The notes: a model not told the origin generated them from the sequence alone. Counted from the first letter of the stretch, positions 1-10,556 are shown. The stretch: DNA of 64,000 nt from Thalassotalea piscium (GCF_030295935.1 NZ_AP027362.1:3534001-3598000); one strand, 5' to 3'. A program made the numbers and translations.

Positions 1-423
1 GATGCTAGTCGTTCTATTTCATCTGCTTATAATGCCGGCTTGATGAGTTATATACGAAGCGATTTAGGCGTTAACTGGAACCGAACTTATTTAGCACCAG
101 CAGACGATGAGTTATCAGATCAATGGAGTTGGCGCACTGCACCTAAAAATAAAGCTTGGGAGCCAACCTATGTCAATACCACACACGACTTATCAAAAGC
201 TTTACGCATTAACCCTAATCTGAAAGTATTTGTTGCTGCTGGCTATTATGACTTAGTAACACCTTTCTTTGATGCCGAATATACTCTAAATCGCCACAAC
301 ATTAAAAAAGAGCAAATTCAATATGAATATTACCATGGCGGTCATATGATGTATGTTCACGAACCCACAAGACTCGACTTATTAAATGACACCCGCAAGT
401 TTATTCAACAACAATTAAAATAA
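1..423 (+). CDS. S10-family serine carboxypeptidase-like protein, C-terminal part
   Basis: The reading frame is open from the first base, so this is the 3' end of a longer gene and its start lies outside the window. The 140 visible residues match the end of peptidase family S10 (serine carboxypeptidases, alpha/beta-hydrolase fold). A segment reading AAGYYDLVTP would carry the catalytic Asp, and YHGGHMMY would carry the catalytic His about 45 residues later. The nucleophile Ser and any signal peptide are not visible. Bacterial members are usually secreted or periplasmic exopeptidases. The DUF885 lipoprotein that follows on the same strand may also act on peptides outside the cytoplasm, but a strong palindrome separates the two genes. 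The family call is good; the substrate is unknown. Confidence 0.8.
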   Translation, partial: DASRSISSAYNAGLMSYIRSDLGVNWNRTYLAPADDELSDQWSWRTAPKNKAWEPTYVNTTHDLSKALRINPNLKVFVAAGYYDLVTPFFDAEYTLNRHNIKKEQIQYEYYHGGHMMYVHEPTRLDLLNDTRKFIQQQLK

Positions 424-437
424 CTCTTTGCATATTG

Positions 438-470
438 TTGTAGAGCTTCTATAGAAGCTCTACAACATTT
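438..470 (+). terminator. 28-bp perfect palindrome, probable terminator
   Basis: Positions 438-465 form a perfect palindrome (arms TTGTAGAGCTTC and its complement around TATA), followed by CATTTTTC. It begins 15 bases after the carboxypeptidase stop codon, so it is probably an intrinsic terminator. The T-run is short. Confidence 0.65.
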
Positions 471-555
471 TTCATTTAAGTGCTAGTGAAACGAGATTCA
501 CTACATTGTAAAACGCATAAAATTAACTAATAAGCAGCAAACTACGGAGTTTATC

Positions 556-2301
556 GTGCCAAGAATAAAACTATTGTTTGGTATTTTAGCCCTAATATGT
601 ACCGCATGTTCAACAACACCAAGTAAGCCTACCAAAGACAACACTTCAGCTATAGTTACGCAAATAGCAAACGAATTTGTCGACGGTTATTTCACTCAGT
701 ATACCGAAGAAGTTTACGAAATAGGTTACCCAAATGCACCAATGGACAGGTTTGGTCATCATGATGAACAATCAATTACATTATGGAATGCTAAAGTAGA
801 CCGGTGGTTAAACACACTTAACACAATTGATATTAAAACAATAGAAAACGCTGAAACAGCGCTAACTTACACTTTTGCTAAAGAAAAAATACAAGCTCTT
901 GTCGATCATAGAGTGTGTAAAATGGAGCTTTGGAATATCAGCCCTACATGGACAGGCTGGCAATTCCGTATATCTTCAACTCTTGCTGTACAACCAGTGA
1001 AAACTGCCGAAGAGCGCAAGATCGCGTTGGCACGCGTAAGTGATATTGCTCGTTACCTAAAAACAGAAATTCGTAATTTACGCAGGGGGCAACAGCAAGG
1101 ATACGCCGCAGGACAAAATAATGTGATAAAGGTAATTGACCAAGTGACGTCATTTATCAATACGCCTATTACTGAATTGCCTTTTTATGCGCCTGCTACA
1201 AAGTCAAACGACCGGCTATTTACTCGTACCTATGAAAAAATTCTACGCACTGAAGTACGCGACGCTATAATTCAGTACCGAGATTACCTAGCGAACGAAT
1301 ATAAGGGTCATTCAAAACCTGGAGTGAGTGCAAATCCTAACGGTAGGGCCTGTTACGATGCCTCTGTTAAGTTTCATGCTTCTATTTCAATGTCCGCTGA
1401 AGATATTTACCACGCAGGGATCACCCAAATGGCGGCGATTCAAAACGAAATGCGTAATATTGCTAGATCATCATTCGCTACAGACGACGTTGAAAGTTTG
1501 ATGACAGAGTTACGCACCAACCCTGCTTACACTTTTAAAAACGAACAGGATATGCTTGATTATATAGCAGCCGCTGTTGAACGTGCTAAGTCTGTCGTTG
1601 GCGACTGGTTTGGTAATGTGCCAAATGCAGAGATGATTATAGTAGCATCTCCGCCGTATGAAAAAGATTCAGGTGGAGGTTTTTATTCTTCAGGCTCGGC
1701 TGACGGCGAACGCCCTGGTATTTATAAAGTTGGCACCTACAAGCCAACAACTATCAGTAAAGCTGGTCAGGAGTCTACCGCATTTCATGAAAGTTACCCG
1801 GGCCATCACCTACAATTTGCTGTTGCATTAACAAACCAAAGCGCACACCCAATTTTCCGTTATATGTATGTTGGTGGGTCTTCAGAAGGTTGGGCACTTT
1901 ATACTGAAAAGCTTGCCGACGAAATGGGCATATATTCAGATGACCTTGCCAGATTAGGAATGCTCTCGAATGCGGCACTTCGTGCTGCAAGGTTAGTTGT
2001 TGATCCAGGTATGCATATCATGGGTTGGACACGGCAAGAGGCAATACAATACATGCTTGACCACACTGCTGAAAGTATTGGCAGTATAACTAACGAAGTT
2101 GATCGCTATGCTGCAGTACCTGGCCAAGCTACCTCATATTTAATTGGCAGCATAGAAATTCAACGCTTACGCCAGCATGCCGAAGAAGTGTTAGGTGATA
2201 GTTTTGACATTCGCGAGTTTCATGATCAGGTATTGATGAATGGTGCTGTAACTTTGCCAATGATAAGTGCTGCTGTTGAACGCTGGATAAGGAATAAATA
2301 A
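556..2301 (+). CDS. DUF885 family lipoprotein, probable metallohydrolase
   Basis: This 581-residue protein belongs to the DUF885 family. The N terminus has a basic start, a hydrophobic stretch and the lipobox-like ICTAC near residue 20, which suggests an outer- or inner-membrane lipoprotein facing the periplasm. The family signature HESYPGHHLQ, a variant of the zinc HExxH motif, lies near residue 414 and is followed by SEGWALYTEKLADEMG, whose Glu is a likely further ligand. Length fits the family. The start is GTG at 556, supported by a CGGAG ribosome site seven bases upstream; the lipoprotein signal begins at once. Family members are poorly characterised, and peptidase activity is only inferred from the fold. 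Confidence 0.85.
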   Translation: MPRIKLLFGILALICTACSTTPSKPTKDNTSAIVTQIANEFVDGYFTQYTEEVYEIGYPNAPMDRFGHHDEQSITLWNAKVDRWLNTLNTIDIKTIENAETALTYTFAKEKIQALVDHRVCKMELWNISPTWTGWQFRISSTLAVQPVKTAEERKIALARVSDIARYLKTEIRNLRRGQQQGYAAGQNNVIKVIDQVTSFINTPITELPFYAPATKSNDRLFTRTYEKILRTEVRDAIIQYRDYLANEYKGHSKPGVSANPNGRACYDASVKFHASISMSAEDIYHAGITQMAAIQNEMRNIARSSFATDDVESLMTELRTNPAYTFKNEQDMLDYIAAAVERAKSVVGDWFGNVPNAEMIIVASPPYEKDSGGGFYSSGSADGERPGIYKVGTYKPTTISKAGQESTAFHESYPGHHLQFAVALTNQSAHPIFRYMYVGGSSEGWALYTEKLADEMGIYSDDLARLGMLSNAALRAARLVVDPGMHIMGWTRQEAIQYMLDHTAESIGSITNEVDRYAAVPGQATSYLIGSIEIQRLRQHAEEVLGDSFDIREFHDQVLMNGAVTLPMISAAVERWIRNK

Positions 2302-2435
2302 ACTGATAATAAAGCTTTTCTACCAATGAGAAAGTGGTCAATTCTTTATACGCGATATAATAAGTATGTTGATACACCTCAATAGCATTACAACGTAGAA
2401 GAGCTTATACCATTTAGAGGTTAGCGGGTAATAAA

Positions 2436-2459
2436 AAGCCAAGGTAATTACCTTGGCTT
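2436..2459. terminator. Bidirectional terminator between DUF885 gene and hflC
   Basis: A 24-bp perfect palindrome (AAGCCAAGGTAA and its complement) is flanked by an A-run on the left and TATTA on the right. It lies between two convergent genes, which suits a terminator working in both directions. Confidence 0.65.
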
Positions 2460-2476
2460 ATTAAAGAATGCTAATA

Positions 2477-2639
2477 ATACCAATCTCACTAACTATGTGA
2501 TCATTTCTACTTGCTAAAACAGTCAACTACTGCGTTATTTATTTTATAATTAGAACAACTAGTTATTAAAATAAATGCTTTGTATTTGACTGCTTTCACT
2601 GCGTATAAAATAGATCACTTAATTAATGAAACTGGTATA
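2477..2639. repeat. MITE-like dispersed repeat, copy 1 (short form)
   Basis: The element begins ATACCAATCTCACTAA and ends TTAATGAAACTGGTAT, so its ends are imperfect inverted repeats. A second copy occurs at 42101-42314 with long shared blocks inside (for example CAACTACTGCGTTATTTATT and TTTCACTGCGTATAAA). This copy lacks about 50 internal bases present in the other one. It has no coding capacity and lies directly against the hflC stop codon. Small non-autonomous elements of this kind are common in Alteromonadales; its mobility is inferred from the end structure. Confidence 0.75.
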
Positions 2640-2644
2640 AATCA

Positions 2645-3529
2645 TTATTTTTTAGATTTACTGCTTTCCTTCAAGTAGTTAAAAAAGTCACTATCAGGCT
2701 TAATCACCATAATGTCACTTTTACTATTAAAGCTATTTTCATAAGCTTCTAGACTACGGAAGAAATTATAGAATTCAGGATCTTTATTGTAACTATCTGC
2801 ATAAATTTTAGCGGCTAAGGCATCACCCTCACCTCGTATTTCATGCGATTGTTTTTGTGCTGTCGCTAACATTACTGTTACTTTAGCATCAATAGTTGCC
2901 TTAATAATTTCAGACTGCTCTTGACCTTGAGATCTATGTTCTTTTGCCACACCAGTACGTTCTGCACGCATACGGTCGTAAATAGAGTTACTTACTTCAG
3001 TAGGTAAGTTAATCGCTTTTACACGAACATCAATCACTTCAATGCCTAAGTCTTCGCGGCTACTTTTAGCACTAGCAAGTGCTTGCGCCATAATACCGTC
3101 TCGATCACCTGACACAATCTCTTTAATGGTACGAGAACCAAATTCAGTTCTTAATCCGTTGTTTATTTTCTGCTTCAATAAAGCGCGTGCATTATCGATA
3201 GAACCGGTAGTTCTTAAATAATACGTTGAAAAATCAACAATACGCCATTTAGCATATGAGTTAACCATTAAATCTTTTTTCTCAGACGTTACAAAACGAT
3301 CTGGTGCTTCATCAAGGGTTTGAATTCGCGCATCTAATTTTTTAACGTTTTCAATAAACGGAATTTTAAAGTGCAATCCTGGTTCATAAACTAGCATAAC
3401 GCCAGCGTCATCCCGTTTAATTTTAGAAAACTGAAATACGATACCTCTTTGGCCTTCTAAAACTACAAATACCGACGAAATAACCAAAATAATCAACGCG
3501 GCAATTATCGCAATAATAAAGTTTTTCAT
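2645..3529 (-). CDS. hflC: HflC, SPFH-domain modulator of FtsH
   Basis: This 294-residue protein has one N-terminal membrane segment (about residues 5-24) followed by an SPFH/band-7 domain and a long helical region. HflC pairs with HflK in a large periplasmic-facing complex that surrounds the membrane protease FtsH and restrains its action on membrane proteins. Residues such as GQRGIVFQF just after the membrane anchor and the GEGDALAAKIYADSY region are typical of HflC. It is the last gene of the hfl operon, three bases after hflK, so translation is probably coupled. Confidence 0.96.
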   Translation of the reverse strand: MKNFIIAIIAALIILVISSVFVVLEGQRGIVFQFSKIKRDDAGVMLVYEPGLHFKIPFIENVKKLDARIQTLDEAPDRFVTSEKKDLMVNSYAKWRIVDFSTYYLRTTGSIDNARALLKQKINNGLRTEFGSRTIKEIVSGDRDGIMAQALASAKSSREDLGIEVIDVRVKAINLPTEVSNSIYDRMRAERTGVAKEHRSQGQEQSEIIKATIDAKVTVMLATAQKQSHEIRGEGDALAAKIYADSYNKDPEFYNFFRSLEAYENSFNSKSDIMVIKPDSDFFNYLKESSKSKK

Positions 3530-3532
3530 CGC

Positions 3533-4681
3533 TTAATTTCTCCCGTTATTAAATCGATCAGCACGCCCAGCTGTACTAGGATTTGTGCTTGATGGTTGAT
3601 TGCTAGTGTTCGCTGGCATAGAAGACTGCGGCACTATATTCTGATAGTTAGGTTGCTGCTGCATTATCTTATCAAGTGGTAAATACATCATGTTATTACC
3701 CCCTTCTACATCAACCATTACCTTGCTTGTATTGCTGTAGACTTTTTCCATTGTAGCAATGTACAAACGAGTACGTGTTACTTCTGGTGCAGCTATATAT
3801 TCAGGTAATAACTTTTCAAATAGAGCTACTTCACCTTGTGCATCAAGTACACGTTGTTCTTTATAAGCTAAAGCTTCTTGCTCAATACGTTTAACTCGGC
3901 CACGTGCACGAGGCTCTATACCTCTGGCATATGCTTCAGCTTCTCGTAAGTAACGCACTTCATCTTCTTGTGCTGCAATTGCATCATCAAAAGCATCTTT
4001 TACTTCTTCTGGTGGTCTTGCATCTTTAAAGTTAACATCAACAATGATCAAACCTAAGTTATAAGGTTTTATAATACTTTCAAGCTCAGTCCAAACGGCT
4101 TGACGTACTATTTCGCGACCGCTAGTTAAAATATCATCCATGCGTGAATGACCAACAACATAACGTAAAGCGCTGTCTAAAGACTGACTTAAGCTGTCAT
4201 CTGCATTAGTTACACTAAATACATAAGCACGTGGATCAACTACACGGTATTGGATCTGCATTTCAACACGAACGACGTTTTCATCTTGGGTTAGCATGAA
4301 GCCGGCCGAAGGTAGATCACGAGTAGTTTGCATATCAACTGGAATAATATGATCAACAAAGGTCCATTTCCAACGCAAGCCAGGTTCAACCACGCCTGCA
4401 TATTGACCAAAGCGCAGTACTATACCTTTTTCTGCTTCTTTAATGGTATAGAAGCCACTAAATGCATAGACTAATATTGCTATAATCAGTACCAGGCTAA
4501 TGCCTAGACTAGAGAAACTTTTACCGCTACCTCCTCCTGATGGTTTACCACCGAAGATACCGCCAAATTTGTTACCTAAGTCTTTTAGCAAATCATCTAG
4601 GTCTGGTGGACCTTGATTCTTTCCGCCTTTGTTATTATTCCAGGGATCTTTATCTTTATTCCCTGGTTCGTTCCAAGCCAT
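3533..4681 (-). CDS. hflK: HflK, SPFH-domain modulator of FtsH
   Basis: This 382-residue partner of HflC starts with a cytoplasmic Gly/Asp/Asn-rich tail containing PPDLDDLL, which is typical of HflK. A membrane helix follows near residues 60-78 and then the SPFH domain, with EKGIVLRFG close to the membrane. The C-terminal 50 residues are low-complexity, rich in Asn, Gln, Pro and Ser. The HflKC complex regulates FtsH at the inner membrane. It lies directly upstream of hflC with a three-base gap. Confidence 0.96.
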   Translation of the reverse strand: MAWNEPGNKDKDPWNNNKGGKNQGPPDLDDLLKDLGNKFGGIFGGKPSGGGSGKSFSSLGISLVLIIAILVYAFSGFYTIKEAEKGIVLRFGQYAGVVEPGLRWKWTFVDHIIPVDMQTTRDLPSAGFMLTQDENVVRVEMQIQYRVVDPRAYVFSVTNADDSLSQSLDSALRYVVGHSRMDDILTSGREIVRQAVWTELESIIKPYNLGLIIVDVNFKDARPPEEVKDAFDDAIAAQEDEVRYLREAEAYARGIEPRARGRVKRIEQEALAYKEQRVLDAQGEVALFEKLLPEYIAAPEVTRTRLYIATMEKVYSNTSKVMVDVEGGNNMMYLPLDKIMQQQPNYQNIVPQSSMPANTSNQPSSTNPSTAGRADRFNNGRN

Positions 4682-4762
4682 GCTGCTCTCCGAAAAGTAA
4701 ATTGATTGGAATAAGGTTTGCCAATCGACACTATTAATATTGGGGCCTAATATATCAGGCTG

Positions 4763-6067
4763 TTAACGTTCAATAAAGCCTTCAATGAGGGCTTCGTCTT
4801 GTTTTATCAGCTTATTCCATTCACTAGTTGGCATTTTAACGTCAACCACGCAATTACCTTCGTCATCGTAGTGCTCGCTGGCAATACAATTAAGACGATA
4901 TAGTACACTTCTGAACTTCCCATAAGCTGGTGGGATTTTTAAACAATATTTTACAATCTTTTTGCCTAGCCTTTCTGCTAAGGCTTGAAATAAAAGGTCA
5001 ATGCCAACACCACTTTGAGCCGACAGCCACACTCTAACAGGCAGGCCTTGATCATCTCTATCAATGCGTGGTTCAACATCTTCCAATTGATCTATTTTAT
5101 TACATACCAGTAACTGTGGCACGTCGCCAGCATCTATTTCTTTAAGCACCTCTTCCACTTGTTCAATATTTTCGGTCCGTCTTTCATCAAAAATATCGAT
5201 TACATGCAAAAGTAATTCTGCTTCTCGCGTTTCAGTTAATGTAGCTTTGAATGCTGCAACTAAATCATGCGGAAGGTGACGAATAAATCCAACTGTATCA
5301 GCCAGTATTACCCGGCCTACTTCCTCAACTTCAATTTTACGTAAGGTTGGATCAAGTGTCGCAAATAATTGGTCGGCCGCATAAACACCAGCCTGAGTAA
5401 TACTATTAAATAACGTTGACTTACCCGCATTGGTATACCCAACTAATGATACTGTCGGTAGTTCAGCCCTATTTCTTGCTCGACGACCCTGTTGCCGCTG
5501 TTTTTCAACTTTTGCTAATCGTTTGCGAATATTCGTCATTCGCTCACGTAATAAACGTCTATCTGTTTCTAGCTGTGTTTCACCGGGACCACGTAAACCA
5601 ATTCCGCCTTTTTGTCTTTCAAGGTGAGTCCAACCTCGAATAAGACGGGAGCTCATATGACGCAATTGTGCCAACTCCACTTGAAGTTTACCTTCATGCG
5701 TTCTGGCCCGTTGTGCAAAAATATCTAATATCAGCGTAGTACGATCGACAACTCGGCATTCGCAAAGCATTTCAAGTTGCTTTTCTTGAGATGGTGTTAA
5801 GCTGTGGTTAAAAAGGACTATATTTGCATCAAACATTTTTACTGCTTCTGCAACTTCACCTGCTTTGCCACTGCCAACAAAAAATTTGCTGTCAGGACTA
5901 TTTCGCTTGCCCGTTATAACAGTTAATGCATTAACACCTGCAGAGGACACAAGCATTTCAAACTCTTGCAGGTCTTCACGAGCATTCTCGTCGGGAAAAT
6001 CTATATGAACAAGTATCGCTTGCTCACCTGCTTGATAACGATCAAACAAATGAGCAACACCAGACAA
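4763..6067 (-). CDS. hflX: HflX, ribosome-splitting GTPase
   Basis: The 434-residue protein has the HflX N-terminal domain, a helical linker with the conserved GGIGLRGPGETQLE, and a GTPase domain with P-loop GYTNAGKST, DTVGFIRHLP (G3) and NKID (G4). HflX binds the 50S subunit and splits stalled ribosomes, particularly under heat stress. The gene lies between hfq and hflK. The C-terminal extension (about 70 residues) is as expected for proteobacterial HflX. The 81-base gap to hflK could contain a promoter. Confidence 0.97.
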   Translation of the reverse strand: MSGVAHLFDRYQAGEQAILVHIDFPDENAREDLQEFEMLVSSAGVNALTVITGKRNSPDSKFFVGSGKAGEVAEAVKMFDANIVLFNHSLTPSQEKQLEMLCECRVVDRTTLILDIFAQRARTHEGKLQVELAQLRHMSSRLIRGWTHLERQKGGIGLRGPGETQLETDRRLLRERMTNIRKRLAKVEKQRQQGRRARNRAELPTVSLVGYTNAGKSTLFNSITQAGVYAADQLFATLDPTLRKIEVEEVGRVILADTVGFIRHLPHDLVAAFKATLTETREAELLLHVIDIFDERRTENIEQVEEVLKEIDAGDVPQLLVCNKIDQLEDVEPRIDRDDQGLPVRVWLSAQSGVGIDLLFQALAERLGKKIVKYCLKIPPAYGKFRSVLYRLNCIASEHYDDEGNCVVDVKMPTSEWNKLIKQDEALIEGFIER

Positions 6068-6082
6068 TACGAGATTTTGTCA

Positions 6083-6340
6083 TTAATCTTCTAAATCCTG
6101 ATTTAAGCCTGCTTGGGCAGGTTGTGGCGCAGTATTAACTGCACGAGATGGAACCACTGTTGAAATAGCATGCTTATATACCATTTGACTCACAGTGTTT
6201 TTAAGTAAAATTACAAATTGGTCAAATGACTCAACCTGTCCTTGTAATTTAATACCATTTACTAGGTAAATTGCTACCGGAATGCGATCACGACGTAAAG
6301 CATTTAAAAATGGGTCTTGTAAAGATTGCCCCTTTGCCAT
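6083..6340 (-). CDS. hfq: Hfq, RNA chaperone
   Basis: Hfq forms a hexameric ring that pairs small RNAs with mRNAs. The 85-residue protein contains the Sm1 motif (residues about 8-50, including [10 protein letters not shown] and [16 protein letters not shown]) and the Sm2 motif [13 protein letters not shown]. The C-terminal tail after the Sm fold is short (about 20 residues) and ends in acidic NQDLED, in line with the acidic C-terminal tip known from other Hfq proteins. It lies 15 bases upstream of hflX. Confidence 0.98.
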   Translation of the reverse strand: MAKGQSLQDPFLNALRRDRIPVAIYLVNGIKLQGQVESFDQFVILLKNTVSQMVYKHAISTVVPSRAVNTAPQPAQAGLNQDLED

Positions 6341-6458
6341 TATTTGGCCCCTTTTCTTATTTTTAGTTAAATTGAAGTATTACACTTATTATTTTTTCTG
6401 TTTTCGTAATAAAACTAACTGCTTAATACCGGAAACATTGTTAATTATACATCAATGT

Positions 6459-7406
6459 TTAGAGTTTGCTTAACGCAGTTATAATTTGTTGCAAATTATT
6501 TTCATTTTCCATATCTAGCCAGCGTATTTCAGGCCAATTTCTTAACCAGGTTAATTGCCTTTTAGCCAATTGCCGAGTTGCACAAATACCTTTAAATACC
6601 ATTTCTTCATGGTCGTAATCGCCATCAAGGTGCTGCCACATTTGACGATAACCTACACAACGAATAGAGGGAAGGTTTTGGTGTAAATCGCCACGCCCCC
6701 TTAACTTATCGACCTCTTGCTCAAAACCTTGAGCAATCATTTGCTCAAACCTTAAGGCAATACGAGCATGTAGATCAGCTCTTTCTTTTGGCGCTATTGC
6801 AAACTGTAATACATCGCCAGCTAATATTGCACCTTTGACTTTTGTTAACTCTGTCATCGTTTTACCCGATATTCGATAAACTTCTAGTGCTCGAGTAATA
6901 CGCTGAGGGTCATTTTTGTGTATACGATGTCCCGCATCTGGATCAACCGTTAACAACGTCTGATGAAGATATTCCCATCCATGAGTTAATGCTTCTTGCT
7001 CTATTTTAGCTCTAACATCAGCATTGGCTTCAGGTAAAGGCGAAATACCTTCAATTAAACTTTTAAAATACATCATGGTGCCACCCACTAAAATCGGCAC
7101 GCGGTTGTTAGCTCTTATTTGTGCGATTTCATGCAAGGCATCTTTGCAAAACTCCGCCGCCGAGTAACTCTCACTCGCATCTTTAATGTTAATTAATCGA
7201 TGTGGATACTTGGCTAATTCTTCTACTGTAGGTTTTGCAGTACCTATATCCATACCACGATACACTAAAGCAGAGTCAACACTTATAATGTCACTATCAA
7301 TACTATCATGCAACGCCATCGCTAATGCGGTTTTACCCGACGCAGTTGGCCCCATAATACAAACGACCGGTGGGAGCTTGTTTGTAGATGTTAATGTTGT
7401 TGGCAT
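6459..7406 (-). CDS. miaA: MiaA, tRNA dimethylallyltransferase
   Basis: MiaA transfers the dimethylallyl group to N6 of A37 in tRNAs that read UNN codons. The 315-residue protein has the P-loop GPTASGKT near residue 19, the substrate loop [17 protein letters not shown] and the conserved [11 protein letters not shown]. Its start lies four bases after the mutL stop codon, so it is translated in the same operon. The 118-base gap to hfq is where hfq promoters lie in E. coli, but no convincing promoter was found here. Confidence 0.97.
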   Translation of the reverse strand: MPTTLTSTNKLPPVVCIMGPTASGKTALAMALHDSIDSDIISVDSALVYRGMDIGTAKPTVEELAKYPHRLINIKDASESYSAAEFCKDALHEIAQIRANNRVPILVGGTMMYFKSLIEGISPLPEANADVRAKIEQEALTHGWEYLHQTLLTVDPDAGHRIHKNDPQRITRALEVYRISGKTMTELTKVKGAILAGDVLQFAIAPKERADLHARIALRFEQMIAQGFEQEVDKLRGRGDLHQNLPSIRCVGYRQMWQHLDGDYDHEEMVFKGICATRQLAKRQLTWLRNWPEIRWLDMENENNLQQIITALSKL

Positions 7407-7410
7407 AATA

Positions 7411-9222
7411 TTAAGTTAATTGCTTTTTAACAGATGTGAGGTCAACTTCGGTAGAATTCAAGCATAAACCTTGCTTTAACTCATTTAAGTTTAATTGTAA
7501 GTATTTTTGCCAAACTTGATATGACTCTTGTGCTTGATAGGCTTTATCCGCAACTCGTTCTGCCATAAGCTGTTGCCAATGGCTAGCGTTAACTGTGCCA
7601 TTTTTTAATTCAAGTTCTTTCAACGCTTTATATAACAAGGTAAAACATTCAGAGATGTTTTGCTGACGCAGTAATGCAGGAAATTGCCTGATTTTAATTT
7701 CAGTTGTTGACAGCATTTCAGTTTCGATACCAACATGAGTGAACTCTTTTTGATATTTCTTAACTAATGCGCTGTCATTATCTGGCAACTGAAACTTTAT
7801 CGGCAATAATAAAGGTTGGCTCACTAAACCTTTTTCCCATTGCTGTTGTATTTTTTTTAACGCGAGTTGCTGAGCAAGCTTAATTATCGAGATTAAGCGA
7901 ATGTCTTTTTCTAACTTAAAGAGTACGAATTGCGGTTCAATAAAACTCAACCATTGGATATTGTTTTCGTTGTGTACCTCAATATTAGGTGGCTCAAGCG
8001 TCTCACCTTCATTCGTACCTAATGGAGTCATTAAACGTTGATAAGCTTTGCTTCCATTACGACTAATCTGCCCTTTACCGTAATTCCCTCCGGTTGAAAC
8101 AGCATAATTACTTGAATTAGAATCGTTAACATGACGAATAGGATTAACGTATGATTGTTCTCTGGTTGAATTAGGCGCTACGGTAGTCGCTTCAGTCACG
8201 TCAGTCGCTTGTGTTTGTTCAGAATACTGACTTGCCAATGTTTGTTGGCAAACAGAAAAAATAAAATCATGAACATAACGCGACTGATGAAAGCGAACTT
8301 CATGTTTTGCAGGGTGAACGTTTACATCAACCTCTTTAACATTCAGCGTTAAAAACAAAACAAATGCAGGATAAGTTTCTGCCGGTAAAGAATCACTATA
8401 TGCTTGACGAATCGCATGATTAATGAGTTTATCTCGCATCATGCGACCATTAACATAGCTATAGCATAAGTCATTTTGCTTTCTACAGTAATCAGGTGTC
8501 GCCATCCAGCCGTGTAAATGCAGGGACTCATGCTGACAGTCAAGATATAATGCATTATCAACAAAAGCTTGCCCACACACTTGTGCTACCCGCTTTTCGT
8601 ACTGTTGTTGGTTAGATGCAGCGCGATACTGGCGGATAATTTTGCCATTGTGTGACAAGGTAAAGCTTACGTCAAATCGCGCCAACGCTATGCGCTTTAT
8701 CACTTCGTCTATATGCGTAAATTCGGTTTTTTCGGTGCGTAAAAACTTTCGTCTTGCAGGGGTGTTAAAAAACAAATCTAGCACATCTATTGTAGTGCCG
8801 TCGCTATGCGCTGCCGGCAATACAGTGACTTGCATATCTCGACCTTGTGCACAAGCCTGCCATGCAGACTCTTGTTCAACAGGTTTGGACGTTAAGGTTA
8901 AACGTGAAACTGAACTAATACTTGCGAGTGCTTCACCACGAAAACCTAAGCTGCTAATGCCTTCTAGATCATGTAAGTCTTTAATTTTACTTGTGGCATG
9001 TCGACTTAACGCTAACGTTAATTCACTTTGAATAATACCTACGCCATTATCAGAAATTTTAATCCGTTTAGCGCCACCTTTTTCTATATCAATTTTGATC
9101 ACAGTAGCACCAGCATCTAAGCTGTTTTCTACCAACTCTTTTACAACAGAAGCAGGACGCTCAACAACTTCTCCCGCCGCTATTTGGTTAGCAAGACGAG
9201 CAGGTAGAATTTCTATGGTCAT
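7411..9222 (-). CDS. mutL: MutL, DNA mismatch repair ATPase
   Basis: The 603-residue protein has the GHKL ATPase motifs in order: [14 protein letters not shown] (motif I), DNGVGI (motif II) and [15 protein letters not shown] (motif III). A variable linker of about 100 residues follows, then the C-terminal dimerisation domain starting near residue 420. No DQHA(X)2E(X)4E endonuclease motif is seen, as expected for gammaproteobacteria that use MutH. MutL links mismatch recognition by MutS to strand incision. The start ATG lies two bases after the amiB stop codon. Confidence 0.97.
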   Translation of the reverse strand: MTIEILPARLANQIAAGEVVERPASVVKELVENSLDAGATVIKIDIEKGGAKRIKISDNGVGIIQSELTLALSRHATSKIKDLHDLEGISSLGFRGEALASISSVSRLTLTSKPVEQESAWQACAQGRDMQVTVLPAAHSDGTTIDVLDLFFNTPARRKFLRTEKTEFTHIDEVIKRIALARFDVSFTLSHNGKIIRQYRAASNQQQYEKRVAQVCGQAFVDNALYLDCQHESLHLHGWMATPDYCRKQNDLCYSYVNGRMMRDKLINHAIRQAYSDSLPAETYPAFVLFLTLNVKEVDVNVHPAKHEVRFHQSRYVHDFIFSVCQQTLASQYSEQTQATDVTEATTVAPNSTREQSYVNPIRHVNDSNSSNYAVSTGGNYGKGQISRNGSKAYQRLMTPLGTNEGETLEPPNIEVHNENNIQWLSFIEPQFVLFKLEKDIRLISIIKLAQQLALKKIQQQWEKGLVSQPLLLPIKFQLPDNDSALVKKYQKEFTHVGIETEMLSTTEIKIRQFPALLRQQNISECFTLLYKALKELELKNGTVNASHWQQLMAERVADKAYQAQESYQVWQKYLQLNLNELKQGLCLNSTEVDLTSVKKQLT

Positions 9223-9224
9223 TT

Positions 9225-10556
9225 TTAATTATAATCTGTGCGTGGAATTTTAAGTGTTTGCCCAATACGAACCACACTTGAAGTTAAATTATTAACCGAT
9301 TTTAATTGCCCAACAGAGACATTATAACGCTGTGCAACAACCGATAACGATTCGCCTCTAGCAACTTTATGCTGTTTTAACCGCATCGATGCCAGTAAAC
9401 TACCCTCTGGAGGGTTACTTTCAAAGTAATGATTTACTGCGGTAAAAATAGCTTTTGCTAACTTCTGTTGATGGGCTGAGTTATTTAAACGCTTTTCCTC
9501 TTGAGGGTTTGAAATAAAGCCTGTTTCAATCAGCACTGAAGGAATATCGCCAGACTTAAGCACCGCCAGGCTCAGGCGTTCAGGTCTTTTTTTGTGTAAT
9601 TTGGTTACTTTTTTCATTTGCTTAATCACGTGCTCAGCAAACTCATAGCTACTTGCCATTGTGTATTCTTTCTTCATGTCAAATAAGGTAATAGCAAGGT
9701 TATCGTCTTTGGTATGTTTAATCACTTCACCAGCACCACCCAATAACTCAGACTCTTTCTCACGATTCGATATCCAGCGTGTAAATTCAGAGTCGGCACG
9801 TCTTGTCGATTGCACCAACACTGACGCACCGCTAGGCTGGGATGAAGTGAATGCATCAGCATGAATTGAGACTAATAAATCAGCACTATTTTTTCGTGCC
9901 AATTCCACCTTCCGGTCATGGTTTACGTAGTAATCTCCGGTTCTTATCATCACTGCTTTTAAACCTGTTTGCCTGTTAATAAGACGAGCTAACTTTTTGG
10001 CAATATTAAGGGTGATATGCTTTTCATAGCTGCCTGATGCTCCAATAGAACCGGGGTCATCACCACCATGCCCAGCAACAACAGCAACAACGACATCACG
10101 TTTATCATTAAGTTTTTTAGTAGCGACGATTGATTCTTTTCGTTGTTTATCAAACAAATCAACCACTAAGCGATTGCCATATTGTCCTGCTGGCGCCAAA
10201 GGAAAAACAGTTAAGTTAAAGTTTTCAGCAAGTTCAAGTACCAAGCGCATACCACCTTTTTCTTTTGGAGTAGAGGTACGAATACGTTTTATACGCGTAT
10301 CGTTTTTAGCGAGATTTTCTAACTGAACCAAGTTTAGTGTTGACTTAAAATCGATAACTAAACGCTGAGGGTTGTTTAAACTAAAATAAGTAAAATCTGG
10401 CGTTGCCTTGAGATCAAAAACAATACGAGTATTTTCTGGTGCAGGCCAAACACGAATACCATCAATGGTATTGCTTGCAGCATTAACAAATGGAGCAAAC
10501 ACCCAAAATGTTAGCAAAAAAATAATAAATGTACGTATTGTTACTGCCGAATTCAT
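9225..10556 (-). CDS. amiB: AmiB-type N-acetylmuramoyl-L-alanine amidase with LysM
   Basis: The 443-residue protein begins with a Sec signal peptide (hydrophobic residues 8-25, cleavage probably after VNA). An AMIN domain (about 30-130) targets it to septal peptidoglycan. The Amidase_3 zinc domain follows (about 150-375), with the metal motif AGHGGDDPG and the catalytic Glu in VLIETGFISN. A single LysM domain (about 393-440) binds peptidoglycan. The enzyme cleaves septal peptidoglycan during cell separation. Its place between tsaE and mutL is the same as amiB in E. coli. Confidence 0.95.
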   Translation of the reverse strand: MNSAVTIRTFIIFLLTFWVFAPFVNAASNTIDGIRVWPAPENTRIVFDLKATPDFTYFSLNNPQRLVIDFKSTLNLVQLENLAKNDTRIKRIRTSTPKEKGGMRLVLELAENFNLTVFPLAPAGQYGNRLVVDLFDKQRKESIVATKKLNDKRDVVVAVVAGHGGDDPGSIGASGSYEKHITLNIAKKLARLINRQTGLKAVMIRTGDYYVNHDRKVELARKNSADLLVSIHADAFTSSQPSGASVLVQSTRRADSEFTRWISNREKESELLGGAGEVIKHTKDDNLAITLFDMKKEYTMASSYEFAEHVIKQMKKVTKLHKKRPERLSLAVLKSGDIPSVLIETGFISNPQEEKRLNNSAHQQKLAKAIFTAVNHYFESNPPEGSLLASMRLKQHKVARGESLSVVAQRYNVSVGQLKSVNNLTSSVVRIGQTLKIPRTDYN

